A stretch of 64,000 nucleotides of DNA from Leucocoprinus leucothites (GCA_013368445.1 JAACJO010000023.1:186001-250000), one strand, 5' to 3'; numbered from the stretch's first letter, positions 1 through 12,885 are shown. Made by a program: numbers and translations. Notes: generated by a model from the sequence alone, not told the origin.

Positions 1-2805
1 GTAGCAGGAGCCAAAGTGGCAGCAGCGAAATTGTTCGGTAGGTGGAACCCGTTAATCGGCATGGCGGGGACCTGAGCCTGTGACTTGGGCCGGGCGGGAG
101 AAACATTCGTCGGTGTGGATTCGGTGCTCTGCGTAGAATCAGTTTGTTGTATTGAGATAGCACCGTTCGCCAATGCCGACGGCTGGTGAACTTCAGTCTT
201 GACAACATCTACATGAGGCATGGCAATGGCGGGACGACTAACAACACCGTTGATGCCGTTGGGAGGGGAATGCTGGGGAACAGGAACGGGCTGCGGCGGC
301 GAGTTATGCGTAGCGATAGACACGGTTGGCTGAACACCATTAGCGCCATTCACGGCGGGAGTGGCTGTAGGACGCATACCACCATTTGACGATATGCGCA
401 TTTGCGGAACATTTGGTGGAGGCATCTTCTTGACCTGTTGCTGCATTGAGACTGGTGTAGCGGTCATCCCAGGCACTGACTGGGCGGCGTTGTGAGCGGG
501 AGGGGGCTGGGAAAGGAAACTGGCGAGAGCGGGATAGATCGGGCGGAAAGTACCAGTGGCATCACGACGAAGTATCGAAGGAGGAACACCAAGACGGAAC
601 GGGACAAACATGAGCTGCCGACCGTCGTTGGTAACAACGGGGAGCGCATTGTCAGTCACCAATGCCGCCTGATCGGTGTCCGCCAATAGGGTCATAGTAT
701 GTCGCAGATACCTTGAGTACAAGACTGGTTAGTGAACATCAAATAGAACGCGAGAAAAGTTTCTTACTTTGTCTGATACTCATCAACCAGGACACGATCT
801 TGCTCATCCTGCCCCTGTGGTCCAACAGCAGGCATATCATCCTGATCATACTTCCATCGTTCCTCTAGTCGACGTTGTTGCTCAAGCTCCAGATCCTCAT
901 CTTGGTCCACATCCATAGCCTTTGAATCGTCAGGAGAAGGATCAAGCTTCTGTCGCTTGGTAGATATCAAATGAGACCCAATGTCCCGACGATCAAGCAT
1001 TCGGCGGCCTCCACGGCCCACACGCAACCGTACAGATCGTATTGGCCGTGCAGGCGGCTCATCCTCGGTGTCTTCTGACAGGGGATAGGAAGGCACTTCG
1101 GGCGACGGGATGTACTTGAAGAGACGAGATGCATACGGAGCAGGTTGCTGCTGATATGCATTCTGGTAACACGGGTTAGGAAATGTATGTACAAAGAAGG
1201 TATGTTCGACTCACGTCGATCTGGTCGTCCCAGTGATGGTCTGCCTCCTTCTGGCGAGCGAGTAGAGTTTCGATCTGTTCCCGGATAGCACTGACACGTT
1301 CCTTTGGACGCAAGGCTGCCTCCTGTCGTGGCGTGGAGACCGCCGAGTCTTGAGGTCGAATACGGAGACCAGGTATGCGGCTAGCCAACAATGTGAGCAA
1401 CAAGTACACAACAGTAATAAAACAAAATACATACGTTCCAGGCTCGGATTTCTTGACAGGTCGCTCCTTGTCCACGAGAAGCTCTTCGTCGGCTTTGTCG
1501 CTGAAGATAGCAGGATATACACGCTTGAGATCCACGAGGGCTTGTCGCTTCTCCCAAACCCCCTGAGCTTGTTGCGCACAATCCTTTTTTGTCGATTCTC
1601 GATTGAGGATAAGTTTTGCAAGCTCGAGAGGGTACGAGAGCTCCGCCTGAAGGCGCGTGAGCTTGTCAGATGAAGTGACCTGTGATGCACGAGTTTTCCG
1701 GACAGCCTTGATCTCGCGCCGTCGGAAGCAAATATAGGATTCGTTGGGAGTGTCCGACTCATCAGCGTTGAGAGTAGGTATGATACGGTGACCGCCTCGC
1801 TCTAGACGACGTTCTTTGAAGTAAGGATAGATCGTTCGAGAGATACGAAGCAGTTGAGGAGGTTTAGGAATCCACGAAGGCGCAATAAACGAAGCGAATA
1901 TCGAGGCTGGCAAGTCACCCGAAAACGTGTCCTGATAGTCCGTAAACGCAGGGAACATTTGCTGGTCCAGACCCTGAACAACATTGAGTAAACCTTCATT
2001 TAACTGGCAAAAAAAAAACACTTACATGATGGAGATATTCATACTTCTCGCTTGTCACTTTCTCGTAGATACCCATGACGAGCTCAAACTCGTCCTCCGA
2101 GATAACTACAGGCTGGGACACATCAGGCTCCTTGCCCTTTGCCTTGGCACTGCGTGCCGACGTCCGTGTACCCGATGCAGAGACGGCGCCTTGCACGCTC
2201 GTCCCCTCACCACGAGCCTCCTCATTGTTCTTATCGAGCCATTCCTTGTCCCGCTCGTCCATGTAGTAGGTAAATCCACCAGCGAGGCCATCGACGATAT
2301 GTTCCTCGACAGACAACGAACTGCAGACATACGTCGCGGGGTCCTTCCACCGGTTATGAGGATAAAATTCTTCATAATTGTCAACGACACCGGTAGAGTC
2401 CGGCGTCGGGATGAATGCAGCAGGAGTCGGCTTTTCAACAATGCCTTTGATGGCGGCGGCGCGGACGGCATTGACCCGGTGCGCGGCAGAAAGAACCTCC
2501 TGCAAATGATGTTCCTGTGAAGAAAAAACGTGATCAGCTTAGTCAGCGAAACCGCGGAACGCACAGCCACGAAAATTGCTGACGTGGCGGGCGGGTGGGG
2601 CAAGGGGGAGGACAAGACTCACATTGGCGTCCTCAGCATCGACGCCTGCAACGAGGTTTGTGAGACGGTGCTTCTCCTCGTCCTCGTCCGGGATGACAAC
2701 GGCGTCCGCATCGAGATTGCCATGGTGGATCTTGAGGCGGGTTTTGTTGGTAACCCGGTTGCGATTCCTGAGGGTCGAGGCACCCGAAAGGTGATTGCGG
2801 GGCAT
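1..2805 (-). CDS. EPL1: Enhancer of polycomb-like protein, NuA4 subunit (partial)
   Basis: Scaffold subunit of the NuA4 histone H4/H2A acetyltransferase complex in the nucleus; the EPcA region holds the Esa1 catalytic module. The ATG at 2805 opens MPRNHLSGASTLRNRNRV, the basic N-terminus typical of EPL1. I deduce exons at 2805-2623, 2514-2026, 2003-1435, 1380-1215, 1162-768 and 711 to the left edge, all with GT-AG introns and matching phases. The EPL1 domain covers roughly residues 1-330, including the segments YEEFYPHNRWKDP, PSWIPKPPQLLRISRTIYPY and YICFRRREIKAVRKTR. An acidic and basic middle and a long Pro/Gln/Asn-rich tail follow. The protein has no stop inside the window, so the C-terminus is missing. 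The identification is strong; exact splice sites are inferred. Confidence 0.93.
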
Positions 2806-4564
2806 ATCATGGAGAGTGCAGAGGCAGAAAGACTAGAGAGAAAACGAATAATTTAGCGCAGCTTCTGGCAGTGTCGGGCTTCGTCGATGTCGTCGTCGGC
2901 AACTGGCCAGTGCGTCGGATTTGGGCCGAAAAGTGGTTTCGGCCCGGCAAATGAATATGCGACAGATCAAAAGCGGTACTGTTTGGTACGTAAACAAAGC
3001 CTGCACATTTCCCGTGGGAAGGCTCTTTGGCCGTCCTTCTCAGCTCTCAGTTCTCAAGTGGCTTTCTCATGTACTCATAGAAATCTCACTCACACCATCC
3101 CCAATGCAGGGGGCGGCGCAGAATACTCAAGTCTCAGCGGACGCCTGCAGCATGAGGATCTAAGCATCCACAACCGGCGAACCAAACACAGAAAACACAC
3201 CTGCAAACAATGCCTGATAGCCTCCGCTACCCCTTTTGGCAATCATCGACGTCAGCTTCGTTCTCAAATCAGCCCAGACGAATCAACTTACTGAACATGG
3301 GGGACGGTTCAAGTCCAGAAAAGGACTACGAGAAAAGTCTGCCATGCAACCAGAGTGATCACGATAAGCATTGCACTAGGTCAAAAGTATCAGACTTACT
3401 TTCAGACTCGGTGAACAGCAAGGACCCGAGCACTCCCAACCGACTGATTTCACTCCAATTATCTCTACCAGTCCACCACTGGATCGATAAACTAAGAGGG
3501 GCAAAGACATCACTATCGCGCCGATAGTGTCGCTCCATATCACAGTCGGATCTCAATTCTGAGGTGTCAAAATCTGTCCTAATCGGTCAACGCCAGGCCG
3601 GGAGATACGAGCACCGAGCTCACCTCATAAAGCACCTGCAGAAACCATCGTTCTGCAAAGGTAGCTGAGCGCAATACAAGAAGTACATAGTATCGCGCTT
3701 ATCCTACCACAGGGGTCCCATCGCTGTCACCGTCATTCCCTACAAGGTCGCTGTCAGCCAAGTGATCGGAACCGTCGGAACGCAAATGACTTACCAGCTA
3801 CACACAACCACAACAAAAGATGGGCAACGACAGTGTAAGAAAAGAACATCAACTCCCCAGATGACGAGGAGGGAAAAAGTCGGAAGCAAGAAGCACGCAT
3901 GACTCTTAATCGCCGCTCGGACGAAACCTGTCCGACGGAGAGTCCAGGGGCGGCAAGACGCATCGTGGTAGCAGCACGACATGCTTATCCTACGTTCCCC
4001 CACCGTCGAACGATGTTCAACTGAGGGAGGGGGAAAGGGATCCAGGACTCCCAAACGTGGGGATAAAGGCCTAATCACTGAGGACAATAGAACCTGTGCG
4101 AGAACCAAGTTAAAAGGTGTTCTACACACTGAGAGACCATCCTTACCGTTTCTTCCAATAGCACATATCATCCAGAGCCTTCCGCCTTCCAGCTCTTCTG
4201 GCCCCGTCTCAAATCGGAATCAAGGCACTAGACCTCCAACTCATTCCAAGGACAATCCAATGTCTTCAAAAACAAGGATAACTTGCTAGATACATCATCC
4301 AAGCGCTTAAAACGAGGGAGCAGCGCACGGAGACGACAGAGAGGAGGATGTGAGTACGAAACAGAGTAGCAGTAGACGACAACCTCGGATGTAAGGAGTG
4401 AGGTTCAGCCACCTCCCACGTGCCTCCAATTACAGTGAGCGGCGAATGCCGTAACCGCATAATTGGCTACTTTGATTCACGTGACAATATTTCTTCTCTT
4501 CCAGCACTGAGCGTCTTATTCTGTACATTCTACTCCACGTAACAAATAACAGAGAAGCTACTCT
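2806..4564. other. Intergenic, EPL1 promoter side and SDR 3' side
   Basis: No recognisable gene. The EPL1 promoter lies at the left end. A plus-strand frame at 3210-3527 (105 codons, second ATG at 3297) and a minus-strand frame at 3791-4171 (126 codons) are open. Neither shows a family motif, and neither continues through convincing introns. A CACGTG palindrome lies at 4478-4483, between this stretch and the 3' end of the SDR gene. A small unannotated gene cannot be excluded. Confidence 0.5.
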
Positions 4565-5853
4565 TCAGAAAGCAGAAGCCGTCCACCCTCCATCCGCTAC
4601 AATAATCTAGCTCTCTATCATCAGCACAAGCTCCATAATCACTTACTAGAGCCCCTTTTCCTACCTTATTGGTCATATAAGCGTTCGTCACCAGCAGCTC
4701 CACGACCGAAGCAACTTCATGAGGGAGTCCAAATCGACCTATAGGAATTCGTTTCTTCTAAAACGTCAATCTCTGTGACTGCCCAATCCCAGCACTCTGG
4801 GGGCTGGGTTTAAATTTAGCCTGCGATACTCACGCCTAGCTCCTCGGACGGATTGGCCATCATAGTCGTTTCTACTCACACTCTGTTAAGAACTCGTTCC
4901 AAACGAGAAGAATACACTCACCGACGATAAGGGCTGGTGCAACCGCATTACAAGTCTATCAATGCTTCTCAATCCCCCGTACAACGTTCAAAAAGACTGA
5001 GAAAATGACTCACAATTCCATCCTTAGCATACCGGCTCGCGATCCAATGGAGAAGCCCATGCATAGCCGATTTTGATGATGCGTAATGTGGCCCAACGAC
5101 TCCACCAGTACCTACATATCGAGGCAGCACCTGCTTTAGTGCAAAAGCTTCAAATGACACTTTTGGGTTTAAACTCAACCTGCTGCGACGCTACGATCAA
5201 AACGGCAAGTTTCATTCTATAAGCTGCGGTCAAATAATTAGAAATGCATACACACCTTGAATTAAACACAATCCTTCCCCATTTCCTCTCCTCCATGCTA
5301 GGCAGACACAGCTGCGTCATCTAAACCAACAAAATTATGCAGTCAATTTACTACAATCCCACCGAGCCAATACGTCTGTCACTCACCAAAAACGCCGTAC
5401 CAGTATTCGTCCTCCAAGTCGTCTCAAACGTCTCAACACTCACATCCTGAATATTTCCATTCGGACCAATCGCACCTCCCAATACGCCAGCATTATTAAA
5501 CAACACATCCGGATGCCCAAGCACCCTTACAACATCCCCATGCAGCTTTTTCACTCCCTCGTAGCCCGACAAATCAGCCTGAAAAGCAACAGCCTTCACA
5601 TCCGGATGATTCGCCTCCAACTCTTTCACCAACTCATTTGCTTTCGCTTCCGCACTGTTATAATGGACTGCAATAGAGCACCCGAGCCGGCCTAGCGCAA
5701 TTGCCGTTGCATAGCCGATACCTCCACTGATGGGAATGGGGCGAGTGTCGTGTGAGTCAAGATGGAAGCCCCTAAAGCAGATCGAAGAGCGTACGTGCAA
5801 CCAGTGATTAATGCGAGTTTGCCTTTGAGCGATTTTGAGTCTTGGGAAGTCAT
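4565..5853 (-). CDS. Short-chain dehydrogenase/reductase (FabG-like SDR)
   Basis: NAD(P)-dependent oxidoreductase of the classical SDR family; substrate unknown, although the sequence resembles 3-oxoacyl-ACP reductases. Start ATG 5853 (MTSQDSKSLKGKLALITG). Deduced exons are 5853-5795, 5726-5387, 5320-5256, 5190-5180 (11 nt), 5111-5014 and 4955-4922, then two or three more down to the TGA at 4565. Spliced, the product has the cofactor motif TGCTGGIG, the NNAG motif, an IVFNSS segment with the catalytic serine, and YASSK with the catalytic Tyr and Lys. The end reads IIVADGGWTASAF, a standard SDR C-terminus. Total length is about 260 residues, normal for the family. There is no signal peptide. 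Upstream in-frame methionines at 5925 and 5922 are possible but would add a non-SDR leader. Confidence 0.88.
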
Positions 5854-7036
5854 GGCGCTTAGGTATGAGGGAGAGGCAATCGACCGGATAGGGGCTTTTT
5901 TATTATTAACCCGGAGCCGCATCATCTTTGATCATACGAGGGAACAAATATAACCTCATCTTTTCGTCATTCGAATAGTATTGGATGACGCTTTATGGTG
6001 CTGCTACATGTTGAAGGGACTCGATGCTGGGCGAACACGGTGGTATTGGAGGGCAAACGAGCGGGGTACAGAAATGTAAACTACAGGTATATATACATAA
6101 AACCATAGTAACAATAATATATGAAATTTAAACTCAGAATAATTCACGAGGATAATCCTCGGATTGCTATTCTAACACTACATTATTCGAACCATGGGGG
6201 TACACATCGCTGCAGAAACTACCCGGGAAGTCATTTTGATTATCATCCTGACACTCGTGGAACTGAATGCAAAATGACGAGATAAGCAAGTCAAGAGATC
6301 TGGTACAAACGTCACTTGATCACCGTGGAAACGAAGGTGTTATCTACTCAAGGCCAAGTACGCGATTTTCGTTCTGGCCCTTTTCTTGCAACTCTCGAGG
6401 CTGTATCACAAAACATGCATTTCCGGAACCATTCAGTCGATTCTTCTGCGCTAAACCGTGCCTGGAAGAGCGCCTACACTCAGGAAGTAAGCGCCCACAA
6501 GTGAAGATCCAAAAATGTGATCCTGTGAGGTAATATAACCACACACATCCCTCCACTCCTGTCAACGATAAGCTACATTTCCCCAGATGATAAGTGAAAG
6601 CATGTGGTCGCCCAGCACTTTCTGCAGGGATGAGCGCACCGCTCAAACAAAGCCAATCCGGACACAATATATACTACGCACGGACAATTCGGGGAAGAAA
6701 CAGCTCGGAGGGGCGAAGATACTTCCGGCGGCTGAAGCGAGTGTATTCACCACTTACTTAACGTACTGAACGCCCACAGCCTGGTATCGCGGAGGGGACC
6801 GAAAGCGGGAGACGGAACAGCGGTCGGAGCTGAAAATATGATGTGGCCGCAAAAAACATGTGGATCGCCAAAATGATTGTTCCTAACATCTCCCAATAAT
6901 TCCAAAATAATCAAACAGTCATGGCTAATTTATAATATCTCTTATCATCCCTCCTTCCCTTTCTTTCTCGGTCTCGCTCCCTCATCGGCTGCCTGCTCGG
7001 TTACCTGCAGCGCCTGGTTCTTATTCTCTGCTCACC
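5854..7036. promoter_or_regulatory. Divergent intergenic region upstream of SDR and purine permease
   Basis: No gene is visible in this stretch. It separates two divergent genes. On the permease side there are GATAAG motifs at 6281-6286, 6567-6572 and 6589-6594, the core recognised by fungal nitrogen GATA factors. A CGG-N6-CCG element sits at 6790-6801 with A following, one base from the TCGG-N6-CCGA site bound by the Aspergillus purine activator UaY. Motif presence is seen directly. Function is inferred from ascomycete biology. Confidence 0.4.
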
Positions 7037-9672
7037 ATGGTCGAGTTCTTTTCCAAGCTCAACGATGCGGTATTTCACTCTTATCTCGCCGATTCACTGA
7101 CTCGAAACTAAATTTTCATTGCTCAAGCTCGCGCGGTCGTTTATTGGAAAGTGGTTTCTGCTAGAGGGATGTGGAAAACCCAAAGAGCGCGTCGGCTCCC
7201 GTTTCACAGTACGCACTCCGCCCCATTTACCTCCCTGATAACCATCCTCACCACCGCTCGCAGACCGAACTCCGAGCAGGTCTAACGACATGGGTAAGCG
7301 ACCTATTGTTGCATCCAACAATCAACTAATGGTCTCGCCCAGGCGGCTATGGCCTACATCGTACGTTTCACCTTATCCTTGGCATTTTCCCAAGCCAACC
7401 CCACCCCAATGATAGATTTCCGTCAACGCTGCAATCCTCTCTGATACCGGTGGTACCTGCGTCTGCACCAGAGACGATCTTTGCATCTCCGACCCAGACT
7501 ACCTTGCATGCCAAAATGAAGTCCGCCAAGACTTGATCACTACAACCGCCGCTATCGCTGCTCTATCCTCTTTTCTCATGGGCGCTCTCGCTAACCTCCC
7601 TGTCGGACTCGCACCGGGCCTGGGACTGAACGCCTACGTGAGTTCAATCGATTTCACGGTCTAATTGCCCTGAGAACACAATACTCACACATGTATTGAT
7701 GTCCAAAAGTTTGCTTATTCCATCGTGGGTTTCCATGGATCCGGGGTTGTTTCCTATCGTGAAGCACTCGCGGCAGTCTTTCTAGAGGGGTATGCGAAAT
7801 TTATGTTACTCTCCACTTTTAGAATTAACCCCTCTCATTTCCAGGTGGTTATTCTTCATCCTCTCACTACTAGGTCTCCGTCAATGGCTCGTACGAATTA
7901 TGCCCCAATCCCTCGTCCTCGCCGTCGGCGCAGGTATCGGCCTCTTCATCGCGTGAGGATCCCATTTCTCCATTTCGTCATCATTCTTCCAGCTATAAAT
8001 AACCCCTTACTTATCAAACATTAAACATAGATTTATCGGCTTGTGTGAGTATTCTCTGTCTACGAAGCCCAATCGTATTATCAGTCGTCTCACACGAGAA
8101 TAGCCGGCGGTGGATTGGGTGTTATTGGAGGAGACACGACAAACTTTGTGGGTCTCGGAGGCTGCACGCCCGATAGTGAGCTCACTTGACTGCCTGGCTT
8201 GTACCTGATACTCATTAATCATGGCAGACTACGTGAGCGCCGACCTGGTAGGCTACTGCAAAGGCGGCGTCCTACGGAGTCCTACCATGTGGCTCGGTAT
8301 CTTTGTGGGAGGGTAAGTCTTCTTCCTTATCGCAGTCCTGATTCCTTCTGTCCAAATTCGTCACTAATATTGGTTTTTTGGGTTCACAGCATTTTAACAG
8401 TTCTTATGATGCTGTACCGTATCCGCGGAGCCATTCTCATCGGTATTTTCATCGTAGCGATTATCTCCTGGCCGAGACCGACCGCTGTCACTTATTTCCC
8501 TCACACCGACCTGGGTGATCAACGATTCGACTTTTTCAAGAAAGTAGTCACCTTCCATCCTATTAATAAAATTGGTAATGCCATTGACGTGAGCTCTCTC
8601 CGGTCTCCCAATATCTGTACTTCTTAACAGGGGATTTAGTATGCCTATGGAAAAGGTCACGTCTGGTACGCTCTCATAACGTTCCTTTATGTCGATATCC
8701 TCGGTCCGTCCAGACTCTATTTACCCTGTCGGCTCGCCTCAACTAATTTGAACTTGAAAATAGATACCACTGGTACGCTCTACTCCATGGCCAAATTCGC
8801 CGGCCTTCGTGATCCCGTAACACTCGACTTTGAAAACTCCACCATTGCCTACTGTGTCGATGCCTTTAGCATCAGTATGGGTGCACTCATGGGCACCAGC
8901 CCCGTCACTGCCTACGTTGAAAGTGCCACCGGTATCAGCGGTGCGTTGTTAGCTATCTTTCGTCCCCTTCCTCCCAAAACTCATGCCTCTTTTTTGCTCT
9001 GTGAACAGAGGGAGGGAAAACAGGTCTCACAGCCATGACTACCGGATTCATGTTCTTCATCTCCGTCTTTTTCTCTCCCATCTTTGCTTCCATCCCGTCT
9101 TGGGCAACGGGAAGTGCATTGATCATTGTCGGCTCACTCATGATTCGCAAGTGCGTTTTCCTCAAACCTTCGATGCGCATATATGCTAAAATATTGACCC
9201 CTCAGTGTCATTGAGATTAACTGGGACTACCTCGGCGATGCCGTCCCCGCTTTCCTCACACTCATCATTATTCCCCTAACTTACAAGTACGTCCAGCCCT
9301 GTCCCACTCACCCACCCCACGACTCATACATTTTCTCTCAGCATCGCATACGGCGTCATAGCTGGCATCTTCTCCTACATCATCCTCAATGGCGTTCCCT
9401 ACATCCTCCGCAAAATCTCCTGCGGTAAAATCGTCCCACCCAATTACGAAGACTCTGAGGGTTGGGTGATACCACCTGGAAGTATATTACCTTATTGGAT
9501 TCGAAAGTTACTTGGACGGACAGGAGATGGGGGGGTGGAAGAGGAGATTCCTGGGTCGGGATCGGAAGAAGGAAGACATGATTCGGTTTTGGGCAGTGCT
9601 AGTGACCCTTCGGAGAGTATGCATGAGAAGACGGAAAAGTCGGGGTCGCCTGCGCCTCAGAACGTGCTTTGA
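7037..9672 (+). CDS. AzgA-type purine (adenine/guanine/hypoxanthine) permease
   Basis: Plasma-membrane proton symporter of the AzgA branch of the NCS2/NAT-like purine transporters. Start ATG 7037 ([11 protein letters not shown]). More than ten short introns split the gene; early exons are 7037-7069, 7128-7208 and one from 7264. The signature [16 protein letters not shown] at about 7590-7638 is diagnostic for AzgA. It is followed by a [19 protein letters not shown] segment, [14 protein letters not shown], a [15 protein letters not shown] motif and the [17 protein letters not shown] motif typical of the family. About 12-14 hydrophobic helices are expected. The C-terminal tail after [10 protein letters not shown] is long, polar and Ser/Glu-rich, as in fungal homologues. 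GATA motifs upstream fit nitrogen control. The substrate range is family knowledge and was not tested here. Confidence 0.92.
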
Positions 9673-9965
9673 GGAGAAGGTTGAACTCTCCAATCTGGTT
9701 ATTGCTTATTTCTATTTGATCTCGGGAGTTTGATGTGTGGGACTCGGAAAAGATACCACGACCTTTCCCCTTTGTTGACTTTTTGCTTGGGAGGCCCTAA
9801 TCGGCCCACTAGTTCAATGATCTCTGTTAACACCCATCTATCTATCCTGTTGTACATCCATTTAGTCCATGTTTAGGTACACATGTCACCATCCTCGCCC
9901 GTATGTACGTACGTACCAATCTCTATAAGTATATAGACCCAAACCCAAATAATGATCACAATTCC

Positions 9966-11318
9966 TCACTCATCATCCCAATTCAAACACTTCCAATCTC
10001 CATCCGCATTTTCATCATCTGTACTCGTCCCTTCGAACCAAACCTTTCCTTGGGGTAAAATAATCGTCTTGAGCGTCGGACACGACGTATGCCAAACTTT
10101 AGCAATCTTCCTCTCATCAATCTCCTCTTTCGCCTCCTCACCATCACTATCACCACCCAACGCAGCCATAAACGTGATATACCTCAACCTTTTAAACCCA
10201 GCCAAGTACACACCCCAATCCAACAACATCGGTGCTGTGACTTCAGCCATGAGCACAACAATGTGAAGAGCTTCGAGGTCCTGGAACCGTGTTGAGAGTT
10301 CTGAGAACAAGAAGTGTGGAGCTGTTGGATCAAAGGACATGACGCTAAGTCTTGTGAGGGGTTTCGACGTCAACGAAAGAGCGGATAATGTATCCATCGT
10401 ATGGGGTGGGAACAGTGGTATAGACATATGCGTCACTGGTCTGGCCGAGATGATATCGCGAATGACGGTTGGACCAGCGTGTATAGCGTTGAAGTGGGAT
10501 AATTTGGGTAATGAGGTGGGTAGAAGAGTGAATTGACTTGGTCTTGGTACGAGTGATGATGCAAGTGGATCATCAGGGGGTGAAGCGCCGATGGAGTGGA
10601 ATAAGGTGGTTATGAATGGGAAAAGTGGATTGGAAGAGTCGGAGTTGATTCCTCTGAGTGTGAGTTCTGTGATGTCAGGTTGAGAGTCGAGGAATTGTGC
10701 CAGAGGAGGTTTGCAGTGCATGGATGTTGTGAATGAACGTAGTCGGAATGTTTGAGATGTCGACGGCGAAGGCAGCGGCGACTGCATTGTCGGTGGCGGC
10801 ATAGGGAGTGTCCAACTCGGCGAATGACGTTTAGGAAGTTCGATAACCAAAGTCGTCAAATTGACCATCTTCCTCAATAACCTCTGCAACAACATATAAT
10901 ACGTCCTCGTCGGCGAGTGGTTTATCAGGTTGACCTCAAACGTCCGCACAAGCAACGGCAAATCCGCACTACGGTCCAGCGAAATCATACACCGCAGCAG
11001 ACGAACAGGAAACATGTCGACTCCAATCGTATGATAGAGCCGTCTTGTACCGACTGCATTCAACACACTATTGGCTCGTACAAGTTTTGTGATATCGCGT
11101 ATGGCTAGTCGTTGACAGACATTGTCGATGATTTCGACAGGTAAGATAGGGAAGATGGTTGCTGGACTTTTGAATGTGGCTTGGGCGTCCGAGTGGAACC
11201 TGTCCGAGGTGACGAAGGGTCGATTGAGTCTGATACGCTCGTTCTCGACATGGGAGATAAGGTCATCGAGGAGCATGCGAGTTCGGCTGAGCCTTTCAGA
11301 GTCTGTGAGGGTGGTCAT
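9966..11318 (-). CDS. F-box-like protein, intronless
   Basis: A single open frame of about 450 codons. I chose the start at 11318 (MTTLTDSERLSRTRMLLD) rather than an in-frame ATG at 11375, which would add a Cys/Trp-rich leader. Residues about 60-110 read LPVEIIDNVCQRLAIRDITKLVRANSVLNAVGTRRLYHTI when taken in pieces. This is the usual basidiomycete F-box core: Leu-Pro-x-Glu-Ile near the start, then a short helical segment ending in a RRLYH motif. The remainder is leucine-rich, with spaced LTxLV and LxxLxV segments like the divergent LRR tails of such proteins. It probably acts as an SCF ubiquitin-ligase adaptor. The target is unknown. The C-terminus is acidic. Confidence 0.75.
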   Translation of the reverse strand: MTTLTDSERLSRTRMLLDDLISHVENERIRLNRPFVTSDRFHSDAQATFKSPATIFPILPVEIIDNVCQRLAIRDITKLVRANSVLNAVGTRRLYHTIGVDMFPVRLLRCMISLDRSADLPLLVRTFEVNLINHSPTRTYYMLLQRLLRKMVNLTTLVIELPKRHSPSWTLPMPPPTMQSPLPSPSTSQTFRLRSFTTSMHCKPPLAQFLDSQPDITELTLRGINSDSSNPLFPFITTLFHSIGASPPDDPLASSLVPRPSQFTLLPTSLPKLSHFNAIHAGPTVIRDIISARPVTHMSIPLFPPHTMDTLSALSLTSKPLTRLSVMSFDPTAPHFLFSELSTRFQDLEALHIVVLMAEVTAPMLLDWGVYLAGFKRLRYITFMAALGGDSDGEEAKEEIDERKIAKVWHTSCPTLKTIILPQGKVWFEGTSTDDENADGDWKCLNWDDE

Positions 11319-11573
11319 AGTATGAAAGCAAAGGGTGTTAAGCCAGCTATTGACATAGCCAGCAAACTGGTACAAGCCGATACCGCCGCCCGTCCCGGAA
11401 TTGCGTCAATCACTTCTCATCCCGGCTTTCATAGCCGCCAAATCAAGTCCATCATCGCAAATAAGTAGCTCCATTATCATCAGAGGTATACAAATAAATT
11501 TAGCGTCCTAGAATCCGAAAAGAGATGCAGTGTGTGATATCATGCATTATCGTCTATGTATGTAGATGTTCGT

Positions 11574-12885
11574 TTACTGGACCTTGGCCTTTCCGCCCAA
11601 GAGACCACGAGCTTCAGCCTCAGCCTCAGCCTTCATCCCGTCTTTCTCAACCTCGTCCATCAACCTGCGCTCAAAGGCATCTTTCTCCTCCTTGCTCGCA
11701 TTCTTCAAGGAAGCCTTAGCTGCCTGAACCTTCTTCTTGTACTCTCTGTACTTGTTATCAGTACCACAAATCCAGTCCCACCAGCGGAACGAAGTCGAAT
11801 AGTTGTTAGTGAAAGCCATATGGTGGAAATCATGGTGGTCAGCCCCAGACCAGAAGGGGATGATATGTTGAAGCGACCAAGGGAAATCTGAAAGAAGAGG
11901 AATGAAACAACCATCATCAGCTCAACGGTTCGGTTGCTAAGCCAAACAAAACATGAACCGTACCATATCCACTGTGAGCATCGATAGCCTGGAACAACCT
12001 CAACACAATCCATACGTAAACAGTGACGATGTGGAGATCACGAGCGAATGCGGTATAGAGAATGGGGCCAGCGAGGGTACCAGTTCCAAGGATAAACACT
12101 TCGGCGGGGTGGGCATACTCAGCTGCCAGACCAAAAGGAGCAGAGTATTTGTGGTGGAGCTTGTGGATATGTTTGTAGAGGATACCAGTATGGAGCGCTT
12201 GGTGGGCTGATTTCACGAAAGAAAAAATAAAAATCACGCGACATTGATATGAGCGCCAATGTGTGAAAAATATTCAGATAGGCGTGAACATACCAAGAAA
12301 GTGGAAGAGGTCCTCGAAGAAGAAAAAGAAGAAAATCTGGGGACCCATGGACTTCCATGAGGGGAAAGGAACCTGCCAGGTCGCCATACCGAGGGTCTCA
12401 GCCAGAGGGTGGAAAAGCCAAATCTGTAAAAATAAATTATATATTGAATTTTCAAGCGGACAAGTCACCAGCGAAAACCCAACTCACAGCCGGAAGCTCA
12501 ATCGTAAAATGCGAGAACAGAACCTGCTTCGTGCACTCCCACTGCTCCTGAGGTGTAGGAATCTTCCCCGGTTGCAATTTCCACTTGCGGAAGTACGGAA
12601 TCGCGTCAATAATAATCCAAGGTATGCATCGACCGAAATACACGATCTAACACCAATGCGTCACGACGTCAGCAACCAAAAAAACCTACGACGCGTAGAA
12701 AACTGAAAACTCACCTCGTGAAGCAAGAAACTCATAAGTCCCGTAGCAATGATAGGATTGCCAATCCAAATATACCAGGCCGCCCATTGCTTCTCGAACC
12801 AATTGAGCGAAGAAAAGTCAGTGCCTTGGTATAACTGTTCTGCAGCACTAAGGCCAGCGGCCGTCGTTGAATTGAGAAAGCTCAT
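11574..12885 (-). CDS. ERG25: C-4 methylsterol oxidase (ergosterol biosynthesis)
   Basis: Membrane di-iron oxygenase of the ER that oxidises the C-4 methyl groups of 4,4-dimethylzymosterol in ergosterol synthesis. Start ATG 12885 ([20 protein letters not shown]). Several introns; stop at 11574. The three histidine boxes of the fatty-acid hydroxylase/sterol desaturase family are visible. They are an HxxxH in HQALH, an HxxHH-type box in [10 protein letters not shown], and DHHDFHH near the C-terminus. The segments [23 protein letters not shown] and FEDLFHF match ERG25 proteins. Several hydrophobic helices are present, and the tail is Lys/Ala/Glu-rich. A TATA-like run at 12999-13009 lies about 115 bases upstream, and a CACGTG E-box lies at 13062-13067. 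Confidence 0.93.

Noticed and set aside
3210..3527. 105-codon frame as a small gene
   Set aside because: No motif and no convincing continuation; kept only as a note in the intergenic entry.
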